64,000 nucleotides of DNA from Arthrobacter_B sp038069765 (GTDB lineage: Bacteria; Actinomycetota; Actinomycetes; Actinomycetales; Micrococcaceae), in contig NZ_JBBPFS010000003.1 of the NCBI RefSeq assembly GCF_038069765.1, positions 248,001-312,000 on the forward strand, written 5' to 3'. Position 1 is the stretch's first letter. Every line of letters begins with the position of its first letter. Under the pieces are notes generated by a model that saw nothing but the letters and a program-made list of their open reading frames with translations, searched no databases and had not been told where the DNA came from. The position numbers and the translations under genes are program-made. Positions 54,912 through 62,919 of this stretch are shown here, piece by piece.

Positions 54912-55940
54912 TTACCGGCGGATCTTCGCCTTCGCGGCAGCCGCCGCACCGCGCAGCTTGCGCAGCCCGTTCTTGGCCAGCGGAAGCGCCGTCGTGAACA
55001 CCGGGTAGAGCGGGGACAGCGGCTTGTCCCAGGTGCCGGCCAGCTGGTCCTCGTGCTTGGCCCAGCCCATCTTGAACTTGGACACGCCGTCATTGAGCAG
55101 GCCGTTGAAGTCGTAGCGGATGATGCCGCGTTCTTTCATGGCCTGAATCGCATGCCACTTCAGCGCATAGTTGGCGCGCAGGTGCTCACCCTCCTCGGTC
55201 ATGCCGCCGTACAGCTCAAACGCCGTGTAGCCGCTGGCAGAGAGCCAGAGGAAGGCAACGACGTCGTCCCCGCTGAAGGCGGCGTAGACCGGCGAGTCCT
55301 CGCCCAGGTTGTCGAAGATGTCCAGGTAGTAGCCGTCTTCATGGATGCCAAAGCCGGCACGCTCGGCGGTCTGCTTGTACACCGCCAGGCACTTGGGGAT
55401 CTCTTCCCGGGTTACCCGGCGGTAGCCCAGCGCCTCGCGGCCGGATTTGCGGATGTACTGGCGGTGCTTCTTGGACATGTCCGCCAGCAGTTCGTCTTCG
55501 GTCCGCGAGAGGTCAAGGATCAGCGTGCGGCCAATGAGGATGGTGTTGGCGGAGGGCCGGAAGCCGGCCGCGGGCAGCCCGGCGGCGGTGACGCCGTCGG
55601 CGTCCCAGTCCGGCTCAATGCTCAGGGCCACGGGCGAGTGGGCAGCCTTAACGTAGTCACTGACGGCGCCCAGGACTTCCAGTTCCCGGCCCGGCGCGGA
55701 CTGCGGGCCGCGGGGGATGTAGGCGAGCGCCTTGAACGGGAACGGCAGCCGCCGCAGCAGCACCTGGGCGGCACCCACCACCTTGCCGCCGTCGTCCTGG
55801 ACCAGCAGCCGGTCAACGGTCCAGTTGTGCTCGGCCTTGGTTTTGCCCCAGCCCCACAACTGCTGCGGATGTCCGTTGAAATCGTTGACGGCTTCGTTCC
55901 AGCGGGCGGAATCGGAACAGGGTGTAACGCGCAGTGTCAT
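54912..55940 (-). CDS. FemA/FemB-like peptidoglycan aminoacyltransferase
   Basis: FemABX enzymes add amino acids from aminoacyl-tRNA to the peptidoglycan stem peptide. The 342-aa protein has two GNAT-like halves with LWGWGKTKAEHNWTVDRL near the N-terminus, MSKKHRQYIRKSGREALGY, GGMTEEGEHLRANYALKWH and the closing DFNGLLNDGVSKFKMGWAKH. It lacks the coiled-coil insert of FemA, as in the shorter FemX-like members. ATG 55940 is chosen; the upstream frame crosses tspO. The amino acid added is unknown. Confidence 0.88.
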   Translation of the reverse strand: MTLRVTPCSDSARWNEAVNDFNGHPQQLWGWGKTKAEHNWTVDRLLVQDDGGKVVGAAQVLLRRLPFPFKALAYIPRGPQSAPGRELEVLGAVSDYVKAAHSPVALSIEPDWDADGVTAAGLPAAGFRPSANTILIGRTLILDLSRTEDELLADMSKKHRQYIRKSGREALGYRRVTREEIPKCLAVYKQTAERAGFGIHEDGYYLDIFDNLGEDSPVYAAFSGDDVVAFLWLSASGYTAFELYGGMTEEGEHLRANYALKWHAIQAMKERGIIRYDFNGLLNDGVSKFKMGWAKHEDQLAGTWDKPLSPLYPVFTTALPLAKNGLRKLRGAAAAAKAKIRR

Positions 55941-55947
55941 GCTTTCC

Positions 55948-55953
55948 AGCCTA
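55948..55953 (-). promoter_or_regulatory. -10 box of the FemAB-like gene, leaderless arrangement
   Basis: TAGGCT on the minus strand is 7 nt before the ATG at 55940. The same hexamer precedes three other starts in this region (56017, 59928, 60686). Confidence 0.55.
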
Positions 55954-56005
55954 CCGGGGGTTGCGGGGCCCGCCCGCGCGCTCCCTTGTGGTCCCGGCCA
56001 CTTGT

Positions 56006-56011
56006 TAGGCT
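56006..56011 (+). promoter_or_regulatory. -10 box of the TspO-like gene, leaderless arrangement
   Basis: TAGGCT lies 5 nt before the ATG at 56017. Confidence 0.5.
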
Positions 56012-56016
56012 CAACT

Positions 56017-56850
56017 ATGACTACTTCAACCTCTGGTACCCGTTCCGCGGTCCCCGGCTCCCGAGGGTCCGACCTGCCCCGGCAGCTGACAGTCACCGTC
56101 TGCTTCATCGTCTGCATCGTGGGCTCGATGATCGGCGTCGGCGTTTTCGGCGGCACGCCCATTGCCCAGGCCGCGGGCGGAGCCCTGAACGCGGACGCCA
56201 CCTACCTGGCACCGGCCAGCGGCGCGTTCTCCATCTGGTCGGTCATTTATGCCGGGCTCGGCGCGTATACCCTCTGGCAGTGGCTGCCGTCCCAGCGAGC
56301 GTCCGAACGACAGCGCTCCCTGGGCTGGCTGGTTGCCGCGTCGCTGGTCCTGAATGCCGCCTGGATCCTGAGCGTCCAGGCAGGCTGGGTGGGGGTGAGC
56401 GTTCTCGTCATCGTGCTGCTGCTCGCCGTGCTGGCGGCATGCTTTGTCCGGTATTCGCGGACCCCGGCGGCCAACTGGATCGAGGCGGTCGCCGTCGACG
56501 GCACGCTGGGCCTTTATCTGGGCTGGGTTTCCGTTGCGACCTGCGCCAACACGGCCGCCGCACTGACCGACGCCGGGTGGAACGGCTTCGGACTCGCCCC
56601 GGAAGTCTGGTCGGTCGCCATCCTTGCAGTGGTTGCCGCACTGGGCGTGGGTCTGGCTGCCTACGGCCGCGGCCGGCTGGCCCCCGCGGCGGCCCTGGCC
56701 TGGGGCCTGTCCTGGATTGCCGTGTCGCGCCTGAACGGTGAACTGCTGTCCACGGGAACCGCGGTCGCAGCCGCGGCGGCCGCCGCCGTCGTCGTCCTGG
56801 CCGCCGTCGTCTACCGGGTAACCGGCCGCAACCGGCTCCGGGCCGGATAG
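56017..56850 (+). CDS. TspO/MBR-like membrane protein
   Basis: The 277-aa protein has about eight predicted membrane helices with several Trp-rich turns, including FSIWSVIYAGLGAYTLWQW and LTDAGWNGFG. The first five helices fit the tryptophan-rich TspO/MBR (peripheral benzodiazepine receptor-like) fold, whose members bind tetrapyrroles and related ligands. It is longer than the classic 160-aa TspO, so it belongs to an extended subgroup and assignment is by motif only. The AlkC-like gene starts 1 nt after its stop. Confidence 0.75.
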   Translation: MTTSTSGTRSAVPGSRGSDLPRQLTVTVCFIVCIVGSMIGVGVFGGTPIAQAAGGALNADATYLAPASGAFSIWSVIYAGLGAYTLWQWLPSQRASERQRSLGWLVAASLVLNAAWILSVQAGWVGVSVLVIVLLLAVLAACFVRYSRTPAANWIEAVAVDGTLGLYLGWVSVATCANTAAALTDAGWNGFGLAPEVWSVAILAVVAALGVGLAAYGRGRLAPAAALAWGLSWIAVSRLNGELLSTGTAVAAAAAAAVVVLAAVVYRVTGRNRLRAG

Positions 56851-56851
56851 C

Positions 56852-58009
56852 GTGCCTGCCGCCGACGAGCTCCTGGGCACCGCCTCCGCGCAGGCCCTGG
56901 CCCGTGCCGTCAGCGCCGCAGTCCCGGGCGCCGCACTCCCGGCACTGAAGGCCGCCGGGAACGGACTTCAGGGCCTGTCCCTGCGTGAGCGGGCCGATCT
57001 GCTGCGCGACGCCCTGCTGTCCGACCTCCCGGGAAGCTACGGGGAGTTCGCCCGCACCATCCGTGCCGCGGCGGCAGGCTCCGAAGACTTCACCGGCTGG
57101 CTGATCTGGCCGGTGACCTCCGCCGTCGCTGCCAAAGCGGTGGAGGCGGACGGGGCGGCGGCGGACGGGGCGGCGGCGGACAGGGCGGCGTTCGACGACG
57201 CCATGGCGCTGCTGGCCGAACTCACCGCGCGCCTGACCTCGGAGTTCGCCATCCGCACCCTGCTCCGGCATGATCTGGACCGGGCTCTTGGCATCGCTGC
57301 CGGCTGGACGGACTCCCCCGATGCGGACGTCCGCCGGCTGGCCTCGGAGGGAACCCGTCCGTACCTGCCGTGGTCCGTGCGGGTACCGGAGATCATGGCC
57401 CGCCCCGGAGTCACCCTTCCGCTGCTCGAGGCGCTGTACCGGGACGAGAGCGAGTATGTGCGCCGGTCCGTGGCCAACCACTTGAACGACCTCAGCCGCG
57501 ACCACCCCGGCCTGGTGGTCGAGACCGCCCGCCGCTGGCTGGACGATCCCGCTCCGCACACGGCCGCGCTGATCCGCCATGCCCTGCGCACCCTGATCAA
57601 GCGCGGCAACCCCGAGGCGCTGGGACTTCTGGGCTTCGCGCCCGCAGCCGTCGAGATCACCGGACCTGCCCTGGACAGCACCGTGGTTCCGTTCGGAGGC
57701 AGCGTCCGCTTCACCGCCGTTATCCGCAACACCGGAAGCAAACCGGCGCGGCTGGCAGTGGACTATATCGTCCATCACTGCAAGGCCAACGGGACCCTGA
57801 GTGGAAAGACGTTCAAGCTCACCACGGCTACGCTCGCGCCGGGGCAATCCCTCACCCTGACGCGCGAGCACTCGTTCCGCCCCATTACGACCCGCCGGTA
57901 TTACCCCGGACCGCACGCGGTTACTCTGCAGGTCAACGGCATGCCCTCCGATCGGGCCGAGTTTGAGCTCCGTCCGGCTGCTGCCCCGCAACCGGTTTCC
58001 GCGCCCTAG
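56852..58009 (+). CDS. AlkC-like DNA alkylation repair protein
   Basis: The 385-aa protein is an all-helical HEAT-like repeat domain (residues about 1-265) of the AlkC/AlkD superfamily, 3-methyladenine DNA glycosylases that use a flat HEAT surface. Visible are RTLLRHDLDRAL, SEGTRPYLPWSVR, SEYVRRSVANHLNDLSRDHP and RHALRTLIKRGNPEALGLLGF. A C-terminal beta-rich domain of about 100 residues resembles an Ig-like fold, found in a subset of AlkC proteins. A (ADGAA)3 tandem repeat sits near residues 99-113. GTG 56852 lies 1 nt after the TspO-like gene, so they are one operon. Confidence 0.85.
   Translation: MPAADELLGTASAQALARAVSAAVPGAALPALKAAGNGLQGLSLRERADLLRDALLSDLPGSYGEFARTIRAAAAGSEDFTGWLIWPVTSAVAAKAVEADGAAADGAAADRAAFDDAMALLAELTARLTSEFAIRTLLRHDLDRALGIAAGWTDSPDADVRRLASEGTRPYLPWSVRVPEIMARPGVTLPLLEALYRDESEYVRRSVANHLNDLSRDHPGLVVETARRWLDDPAPHTAALIRHALRTLIKRGNPEALGLLGFAPAAVEITGPALDSTVVPFGGSVRFTAVIRNTGSKPARLAVDYIVHHCKANGTLSGKTFKLTTATLAPGQSLTLTREHSFRPITTRRYYPGPHAVTLQVNGMPSDRAEFELRPAAAPQPVSAP
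57146..57190 (+). repeat. 15-bp tandem repeat, three copies, in the AlkC-like gene
   Basis: GCGGACGGGGCGGCG at 57146, 57161 and 57176 (the last copy with one change). It is in frame and encodes about three ADGAA units, a likely variable-number repeat. Confidence 0.9.
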
Positions 58010-58020
58010 CACCCAGCAAA

Positions 58021-58053
58021 AAGCCCCGGAACCGATCATCGGTTCCGGGGCTT
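58021..58053. terminator. bidirectional terminator between the AlkC-like gene and glpX
   Basis: A stem of about 14 bp (AAGCCCCGGAACCG with its complement) has a 5-nt loop, with T-runs in both directions (TTATTTT on plus, TTTTTG on minus). It serves both convergent genes. Confidence 0.95.
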
Positions 58054-58073
58054 ATTTTGAAGGGTGTCGCAGC

Positions 58074-59114
58074 CTACTTCAGGCGGGCGTAGGACTCCCA
58101 CTTGTGCGACTGGTGCTCGCCGTCAACCACGCGGATGGTTCCCGACTTCGAGCGCATCACGATGGACTGCGTCAGCACGCGGTCCTTCTTGTAGCGCACG
58201 CCGCGGACCAGGTCGCCGTCGGTGATGCCGGTGGCGGCAAAGTAGCAGTTGTCGCTGGTGACCAGGTCATTCGTGGTCATGACGCGGTCCAGGTCGTGGC
58301 CGGCGTCGATCGCCTTCTGCTTTTCCTCATCGGAGGTGGGCCACAGCCGGCCCTGGATGACGCCGCCGAGGGTCTTGATCGCGCAGGCGGTGATGATGCC
58401 TTCCGGCGTGCCGCCGATTCCCATCAGGGCGTCGACGTCGGTCCCCTCGCGGGCGGCAGCGATGCCGCCGGCAACGTCGCCGTCCATCAGCATCCGGGTG
58501 CGGGCACCGGCGTCGCGGATTTCCTGCACGAGCGGCTTGTGCCGGTCCCGGTCCAGGATCATCACGTTGAGCTGGTTGATCTTCTTGCCCTTGGCCTTGG
58601 CGATCAGGTGCAGGTTCTGCTTGACCGGCAGGCGGAGGTCCACCATGTCTGCGGCTTCGGGTCCGGTGATCAGCTTTTCCATGTAGAACACTGCGGAGGG
58701 ATCAAACATGGTGCCGCGTTCGGCAACTGCCAGGACGGCAAGCGCATTGTTGATGCCCAGTGCCGTCAGGCGGGTCCCGTCGATCGGATCCACAGCGACG
58801 TCGCACAGGGCGCCGGTGCCGTCTCCGACGTGCTCGCCGTTGTAGAGCATGGGGGCTTCGTCTTTTTCGCCTTCGCCAATGACCACTACGCCGTTGAAGT
58901 GGACGGTGGAAATCAGGGAACGCATCGCGTCGACTGCGGCGCCGTCGGCCGCGTTCTTGTCGCCGAATCCAACCCAGTGGCCGCCGGCAATGGCTGCCGC
59001 CTCGGTCACCCGGACCAGTTCAAGCGCGAGGTTCCGGTCCGGCTCGTCATCGCCTACCGCCAGGGCGGGGGAAAGTGTGGAGTACTGAGCGCCTTTGGTC
59101 ACGTCTAACCTCAT
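58074..59114 (-). CDS. glpX: fructose-1,6-bisphosphatase, class II
   Basis: GlpX hydrolyses fructose-1,6-bisphosphate in gluconeogenesis. The 346-aa protein has VIGEGEKDEAPML, the metal site VAVDPIDGTRL, GDVAGGIAAAREGT and GIGGTPEGI. ATG 59114 is the conserved start; the longer frame upstream is not gene-like. It is convergent with the AlkC-like gene and divergent from the DUF4245 gene, an order kept in mycobacteria and relatives. Confidence 0.97.
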   Translation of the reverse strand: MRLDVTKGAQYSTLSPALAVGDDEPDRNLALELVRVTEAAAIAGGHWVGFGDKNAADGAAVDAMRSLISTVHFNGVVVIGEGEKDEAPMLYNGEHVGDGTGALCDVAVDPIDGTRLTALGINNALAVLAVAERGTMFDPSAVFYMEKLITGPEAADMVDLRLPVKQNLHLIAKAKGKKINQLNVMILDRDRHKPLVQEIRDAGARTRMLMDGDVAGGIAAAREGTDVDALMGIGGTPEGIITACAIKTLGGVIQGRLWPTSDEEKQKAIDAGHDLDRVMTTNDLVTSDNCYFAATGITDGDLVRGVRYKKDRVLTQSIVMRSKSGTIRVVDGEHQSHKWESYARLK

Positions 59115-59280
59115 CTTCGAAATGTCGCTGTAAGCCGGTTGTTGAAATACCAACAAAAGGCTGGGCCTTGTTCCGATCATAGTCTCCGTGGCCTGCGCCA
59201 CCACCAATGAAAACCTATTAGGTCCGGTTCGGCAGCAGCCCAACTAGGACTTGGACCGCCGGATAGGCGATCATTGAAGG

Positions 59281-59874
59281 GTGAGTGAGCACCAGCAGGA
59301 CCAAGAGACGCCCGTAACCCCCGTACTGACCGGCAAGCAGGCCAAGCGTGCCAACGCAACGGTGATCGGGATGCTGATTGCCACCGGCATCACGCTGCTG
59401 CTGGTCCTGGTTCCGGTGCTGCTGAATCCCGCACCCAAACCCTTCATCAAGGACGTGGACGTGCAGCAGGTAGCTGTGCAGGCAGCCGGCGACGCCGGGT
59501 ACGCCCCGCTGGCACCCGAACTGCCGGATGGATGGACCTCCAACTACGCCCGCTGGGAAGCAACCAACAGCAGCGGAGTCCCCCTCTGGGAAGTGGGCTA
59601 TCTCACTCCGAACACTGAGTTTATTCGTCTTTCACAGACCAACGCCGGCAACCCGACATGGATCGCGCAGGTGTCCGGAGATTCCATGGCTGCAGGCGAG
59701 CGGACCGCCGGCGGCAAGACCTGGGAGCTGCGTGACTCCGCGGAGGGCGAAGCCAGCATGGTCCTGGAGCATGAGGGAATCACCGTTGTGCTGACCGGCG
59801 AGGCAGACCTCGCCGAATTCGATGTGCTGGCCGAAGCAGTGGTCCGGGACCTCACCGCATCCCCGGCGCAGTAA
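59281..59874 (+). CDS. DUF4245 membrane-anchored protein
   Basis: The 197-aa protein has one N-terminal membrane helix (IGMLIATGITLLLVLVPVLL, about 29-48) and an extracytoplasmic domain with LPDGWTSNYARWEATNSSG and VPLWEVGYLTP, fitting DUF4245, an actinobacterial family of unknown function next to glpX. GTG 59281 has GAAGG almost directly upstream, closer than usual. Confidence 0.9.
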   Translation: MSEHQQDQETPVTPVLTGKQAKRANATVIGMLIATGITLLLVLVPVLLNPAPKPFIKDVDVQQVAVQAAGDAGYAPLAPELPDGWTSNYARWEATNSSGVPLWEVGYLTPNTEFIRLSQTNAGNPTWIAQVSGDSMAAGERTAGGKTWELRDSAEGEASMVLEHEGITVVLTGEADLAEFDVLAEAVVRDLTASPAQ

Positions 59875-59914
59875 CGAAGCGCCAACGAAATACCGGCGCG
59901 GGTGATCCGGGGTC

Positions 59915-59920
59915 TAGGCT
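59915..59920 (+). promoter_or_regulatory. -10 box of the carbonic anhydrase gene, leaderless arrangement
   Basis: TAGGCT lies 7 nt before the GTG at 59928. Confidence 0.55.
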
Positions 59921-59927
59921 AAGAAGC

Positions 59928-60584
59928 GTGAATGAACCAGCCGCTTCAGCAATAACCCCGGCCCAGGCATGGCAGACACTGCGCGAGGGCAACGCCCGCT
60001 TTGTCGCCGGTGAGTCTTCGCATCCCAACCAGGACGCCAACAGGCGCAGCTCACTGATCCACGAACAGAATCCGTTCGCCGTGATCTTCGGTTGCTCCGA
60101 CTCCCGCCTGGCCGCCGAGATCATTTTCGACCTCGGACTCGGCGACGCCTTCGTCATCCGGACCGCAGGCCAGGTCATTGACGACGCCGTCCTCGGCTCC
60201 CTGGAGTACAGCGTCGCCACGCTCGGCGTGCCCCTGATTGTTGTCCTCGGACACGACAGCTGCGGCGCAGTGACCGCAGCCAAGCGCACGGTGGATACCG
60301 GGGAGATGCCCGGCGGCCACATCCGCAACCTGGTGGAGCGCATTACCCCTTCCGTCCTCGCCGCCCAGCGCAACGGGTTCACCGAGGTCAACGACATGGT
60401 CGTGGAACACACCAAGCAGACCGCCGAGCAGCTGGTGGAGAGCTCCCAGATCATTTCCGCCGCCGTCGAGGAGGGCCGCACCGCCGTCATCGGCGTTTCC
60501 TACCGGCTGGCCGAAGGCGCAGCGGATCTCGTCTCCGGCTACGGCGCCCTGGTCCACCCGGCCGTTCAGCGCACCCGCAGCTAG
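59928..60584 (+). CDS. beta-class carbonic anhydrase
   Basis: It interconverts CO2 and bicarbonate. The 218-aa protein has the zinc ligand Cys56 with the Asp-Arg dyad in FGCSDSR, and the second ligand set in GHDSCGAV (His109, Cys112). It sits between DUF4245 and fumC, where bicarbonate supply to anaplerotic carboxylation could matter, although no carboxylase is adjacent except PurK further upstream. Confidence 0.97.
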   Translation: MNEPAASAITPAQAWQTLREGNARFVAGESSHPNQDANRRSSLIHEQNPFAVIFGCSDSRLAAEIIFDLGLGDAFVIRTAGQVIDDAVLGSLEYSVATLGVPLIVVLGHDSCGAVTAAKRTVDTGEMPGGHIRNLVERITPSVLAAQRNGFTEVNDMVVEHTKQTAEQLVESSQIISAAVEEGRTAVIGVSYRLAEGAADLVSGYGALVHPAVQRTRS

Positions 60585-60672
60585 CTCTTCCCCGGGCCGC
60601 GGGGTCCGTTTCCTCCGGCCTGGGCCCGGGCGCCCTGTGACGGCGCGGTTTCTGCCCCGGCGCTGCGGATAC

Positions 60673-60678
60673 TAGGCT
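60673..60678 (+). promoter_or_regulatory. -10 box of fumC, leaderless arrangement
   Basis: TAGGCT lies 7 nt before the ATG at 60686. Confidence 0.55.
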
Positions 60679-60685
60679 TGGGACC

Positions 60686-62107
60686 ATGACTTCTGACACT
60701 CCTGAATTCCGCATCGAACATGACACCATGGGCGAGGTCCGCGTCCCGGTGAATGCCCTGTACCGCGCCCAGACCCAGCGCGCCGTCGAGAACTTCCCGA
60801 TCTCCGGCAAGCCGCTGGACAGCGCACACATCGAGGCCCTCGCCCGGATCAAGAAGGCAGCCGCCACCGCCAATGCCGAACTGGGAGTGCTCGACGCCGA
60901 GCGCGCCCGGGCCATCGAAAAGGCCGCCGACATGGTCGCCGGCGGCTCCCTGGATGACCAGTTCCCGATTGACGTCTTCCAGACCGGTTCGGGCACGTCC
61001 TCGAACATGAACACCAACGAGGTCCTGGCCGAACTGGCCACCCGCACCCTCAAGGACGCCGGCAGCGACACCACCGTCCACCCGAACGACCACGTCAACG
61101 CCTCACAGTCTTCCAACGACGTCTTCCCGACGTCGGTGCACGTGGCAGCAACGTCGGCCCTGATCAACAGCCTGATCCCCGCCCTGGACCATCTGGCGCT
61201 GTCGCTGGAGCGCAAGGCCGTGGAATTCAAGGACGTCGTAAAGTCCGGCCGCACGCACCTGATGGATGCCACCCCGGTGACCATGGGCCAGGAATTCGGC
61301 GGCTACGCTGCACAGGTCCGCTACGGCATCGAGCGCGTCCAGGCCTCCCTGCCGCGCGTGGCCGAGGTTCCCCTGGGCGGCACCGCCGTCGGCACCGGCA
61401 TCAACACCCCGGCCGGCTTCCCGCAGCGCGTCATCGAACTGCTGGCCGCAGACACCGGCCTGCCGCTGACCGAGGCCCGCGACCACTTCGAGGCACAGGC
61501 CAACCGCGACGCCCTCGTCGAGGTCTCCGGCATGCTGCGCACCATTGCCGTCTCCTTCTCCAAGATCGCCAACGACCTTCGCTGGATGGGCTCCGGCCCC
61601 AACACGGGCCTGGGCGAAATTGCCATCCCCGACCTGCAGCCGGGATCCTCCATCATGCCGGGCAAGGTCAACCCGGTGATTTCCGAAGCCGTAATGCAGG
61701 TTGCCGCACAGGTGGTGGGCAACGACGCCGCCATCGCCTGGGCAGGCACCTTCGGCTACTTCGAGCTCAACGTCGGCATCCCCGTCATCGCCTCGAACCT
61801 GCTCGAATCCATCCGCCTGCTGTCCAACTCCTCGCGGATCATGGCGGACAAGATGATCGACGGCATCGAAGCCAATGTCGAGCGCGCCCGCTACCTGGCC
61901 GAGGCTTCCCCGTCCATCGTGACCCCGCTGAACAAGTTCATCGGCTACGAGAACGCCGCCAAGATCGCCAAGTTCGCGGTCAAGGAAGGCAAGACCATCC
62001 GCCAGGCCGTCGAAGAGCTCGGCTACGTCGAGCGCGGCGAACTGACGGAGGAACAGCTGGACACCGCACTTGACGTGCTGTCCATGACGAAGCCGCCACA
62101 GGCCTAG
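60686..62107 (+). CDS. fumC: fumarate hydratase, class II
   Basis: FumC reversibly hydrates fumarate to malate in the TCA cycle. The 473-aa iron-free class II enzyme shows SGTSSNMNTNEV, HPNDHVNASQSSNDVFPT, the GRTHLMDATPV site, and the lyase signature GSSIMPGKVNP. It follows the carbonic anhydrase gene. Confidence 0.98.
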   Translation: MTSDTPEFRIEHDTMGEVRVPVNALYRAQTQRAVENFPISGKPLDSAHIEALARIKKAAATANAELGVLDAERARAIEKAADMVAGGSLDDQFPIDVFQTGSGTSSNMNTNEVLAELATRTLKDAGSDTTVHPNDHVNASQSSNDVFPTSVHVAATSALINSLIPALDHLALSLERKAVEFKDVVKSGRTHLMDATPVTMGQEFGGYAAQVRYGIERVQASLPRVAEVPLGGTAVGTGINTPAGFPQRVIELLAADTGLPLTEARDHFEAQANRDALVEVSGMLRTIAVSFSKIANDLRWMGSGPNTGLGEIAIPDLQPGSSIMPGKVNPVISEAVMQVAAQVVGNDAAIAWAGTFGYFELNVGIPVIASNLLESIRLLSNSSRIMADKMIDGIEANVERARYLAEASPSIVTPLNKFIGYENAAKIAKFAVKEGKTIRQAVEELGYVERGELTEEQLDTALDVLSMTKPPQA

Positions 62108-62121
62108 TCCCAGCACCATCG

Positions 62122-62150
62122 AGGGCGTCCGGCCGCTGGCCGGGCGCCCT
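62122..62150 (+). terminator. terminator hairpin after fumC
   Basis: A 13-bp stem (AGGGCGTCCGGCC, one G-U pair) with a GCT loop starts 15 nt past the fumC stop and is followed by TTGG. Confidence 0.8.
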
Positions 62151-62196
62151 TTGGCGTGACATGCCCCGCCCCGGCCCCGGCCGCCCCGGGTGAAGT

Positions 62197-62224
62197 TTGC
62201 ACTAAAACGGCAAAGGTGTAAATA
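62197..62224 (+). promoter_or_regulatory. possible promoter/operator of the TetR-MFS pair
   Basis: An AT-rich patch contains TTGCAC, 16 nt, then TAAATA, followed 8 nt later by the GTG at 62233. GCACTA and TAGTGC (62199-62204, 62240-62245) form an inverted repeat around it, a plausible TetR operator for autoregulation. Match to consensus is weak. Confidence 0.35.
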
Positions 62225-62232
62225 TTCACTCT

Positions 62233-62919
62233 GTGAGTAATAGTGCACCAATGGAAGCCTGCGGACTCCGCGAGCGCAAACGGACAGCCACCAAGGTTGC
62301 CATCATTACGGCTGCACGCACCCTGACGGCCGCCCGGGGCGTCAACGGCTTTACCGTCGAGGAGCTGTGCGAGAAAGTGGGCATTTCCCGGCGCACGTTC
62401 TTCAACTACTTCCCCGCCAAGGAAGACGCCATCCTCGGCTCCCCGGCGGACGAGATTCCTGCAGACCTGGCGGAGGCATTCATCGCCGGCGGATCGGACT
62501 CCGCCCCCGGGTCGGTGTCGCCGTCGCTGCTGGCGGACTTCGTTGATTTCGCCGTCGCCCTGATGGATCGCATGGCCATTTCCCGCGGGGAAATGACGGC
62601 ACTCCAGAACGCGCTGGCAGCCGAGCCGCGGCTGCTGCAGAAGGCCATGCACGGTTCCCGCGAGGCTGAGGAAGCCATGGCCGCCCTGCTGTCCGCCCGT
62701 GAGGGCCTTCCCGCCGATGATCCGCTCCTCCGGGCCGCGCTGACGCTGTTCCGCTGCCTCACCGAACGCGCCGGTCCCGCCTTCTTCGAGCCCGGCAACA
62801 CCCGCTCCTACCGCTCGATCCTTACCGGCTCCGTGACCGCCATGCAGGAACTCTTCGCTGCCGCCGCTCCCCTTCCAACCCTTCCCGCCTCCCCCACCTC
62901 TCCCAAGGACATGTCATGA
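62233..62919 (+). CDS. TetR-family regulator next to an MFS efflux pump
   Basis: The 228-aa protein has a typical TetR helix-turn-helix (FTVEELCEKVGISRRTFFNYF, about 39-59; shown in parts VEELCEKVG and SRRTFFNYF) and a helical ligand domain. Its stop overlaps the ATG of the following transporter gene (ATGTCATGA), so regulator and pump are coupled. The inference is that it represses the operon until a toxic compound binds. GTG 62233 is the start. Confidence 0.93.
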   Translation: MSNSAPMEACGLRERKRTATKVAIITAARTLTAARGVNGFTVEELCEKVGISRRTFFNYFPAKEDAILGSPADEIPADLAEAFIAGGSDSAPGSVSPSLLADFVDFAVALMDRMAISRGEMTALQNALAAEPRLLQKAMHGSREAEEAMAALLSAREGLPADDPLLRAALTLFRCLTERAGPAFFEPGNTRSYRSILTGSVTAMQELFAAAAPLPTLPASPTSPKDMS

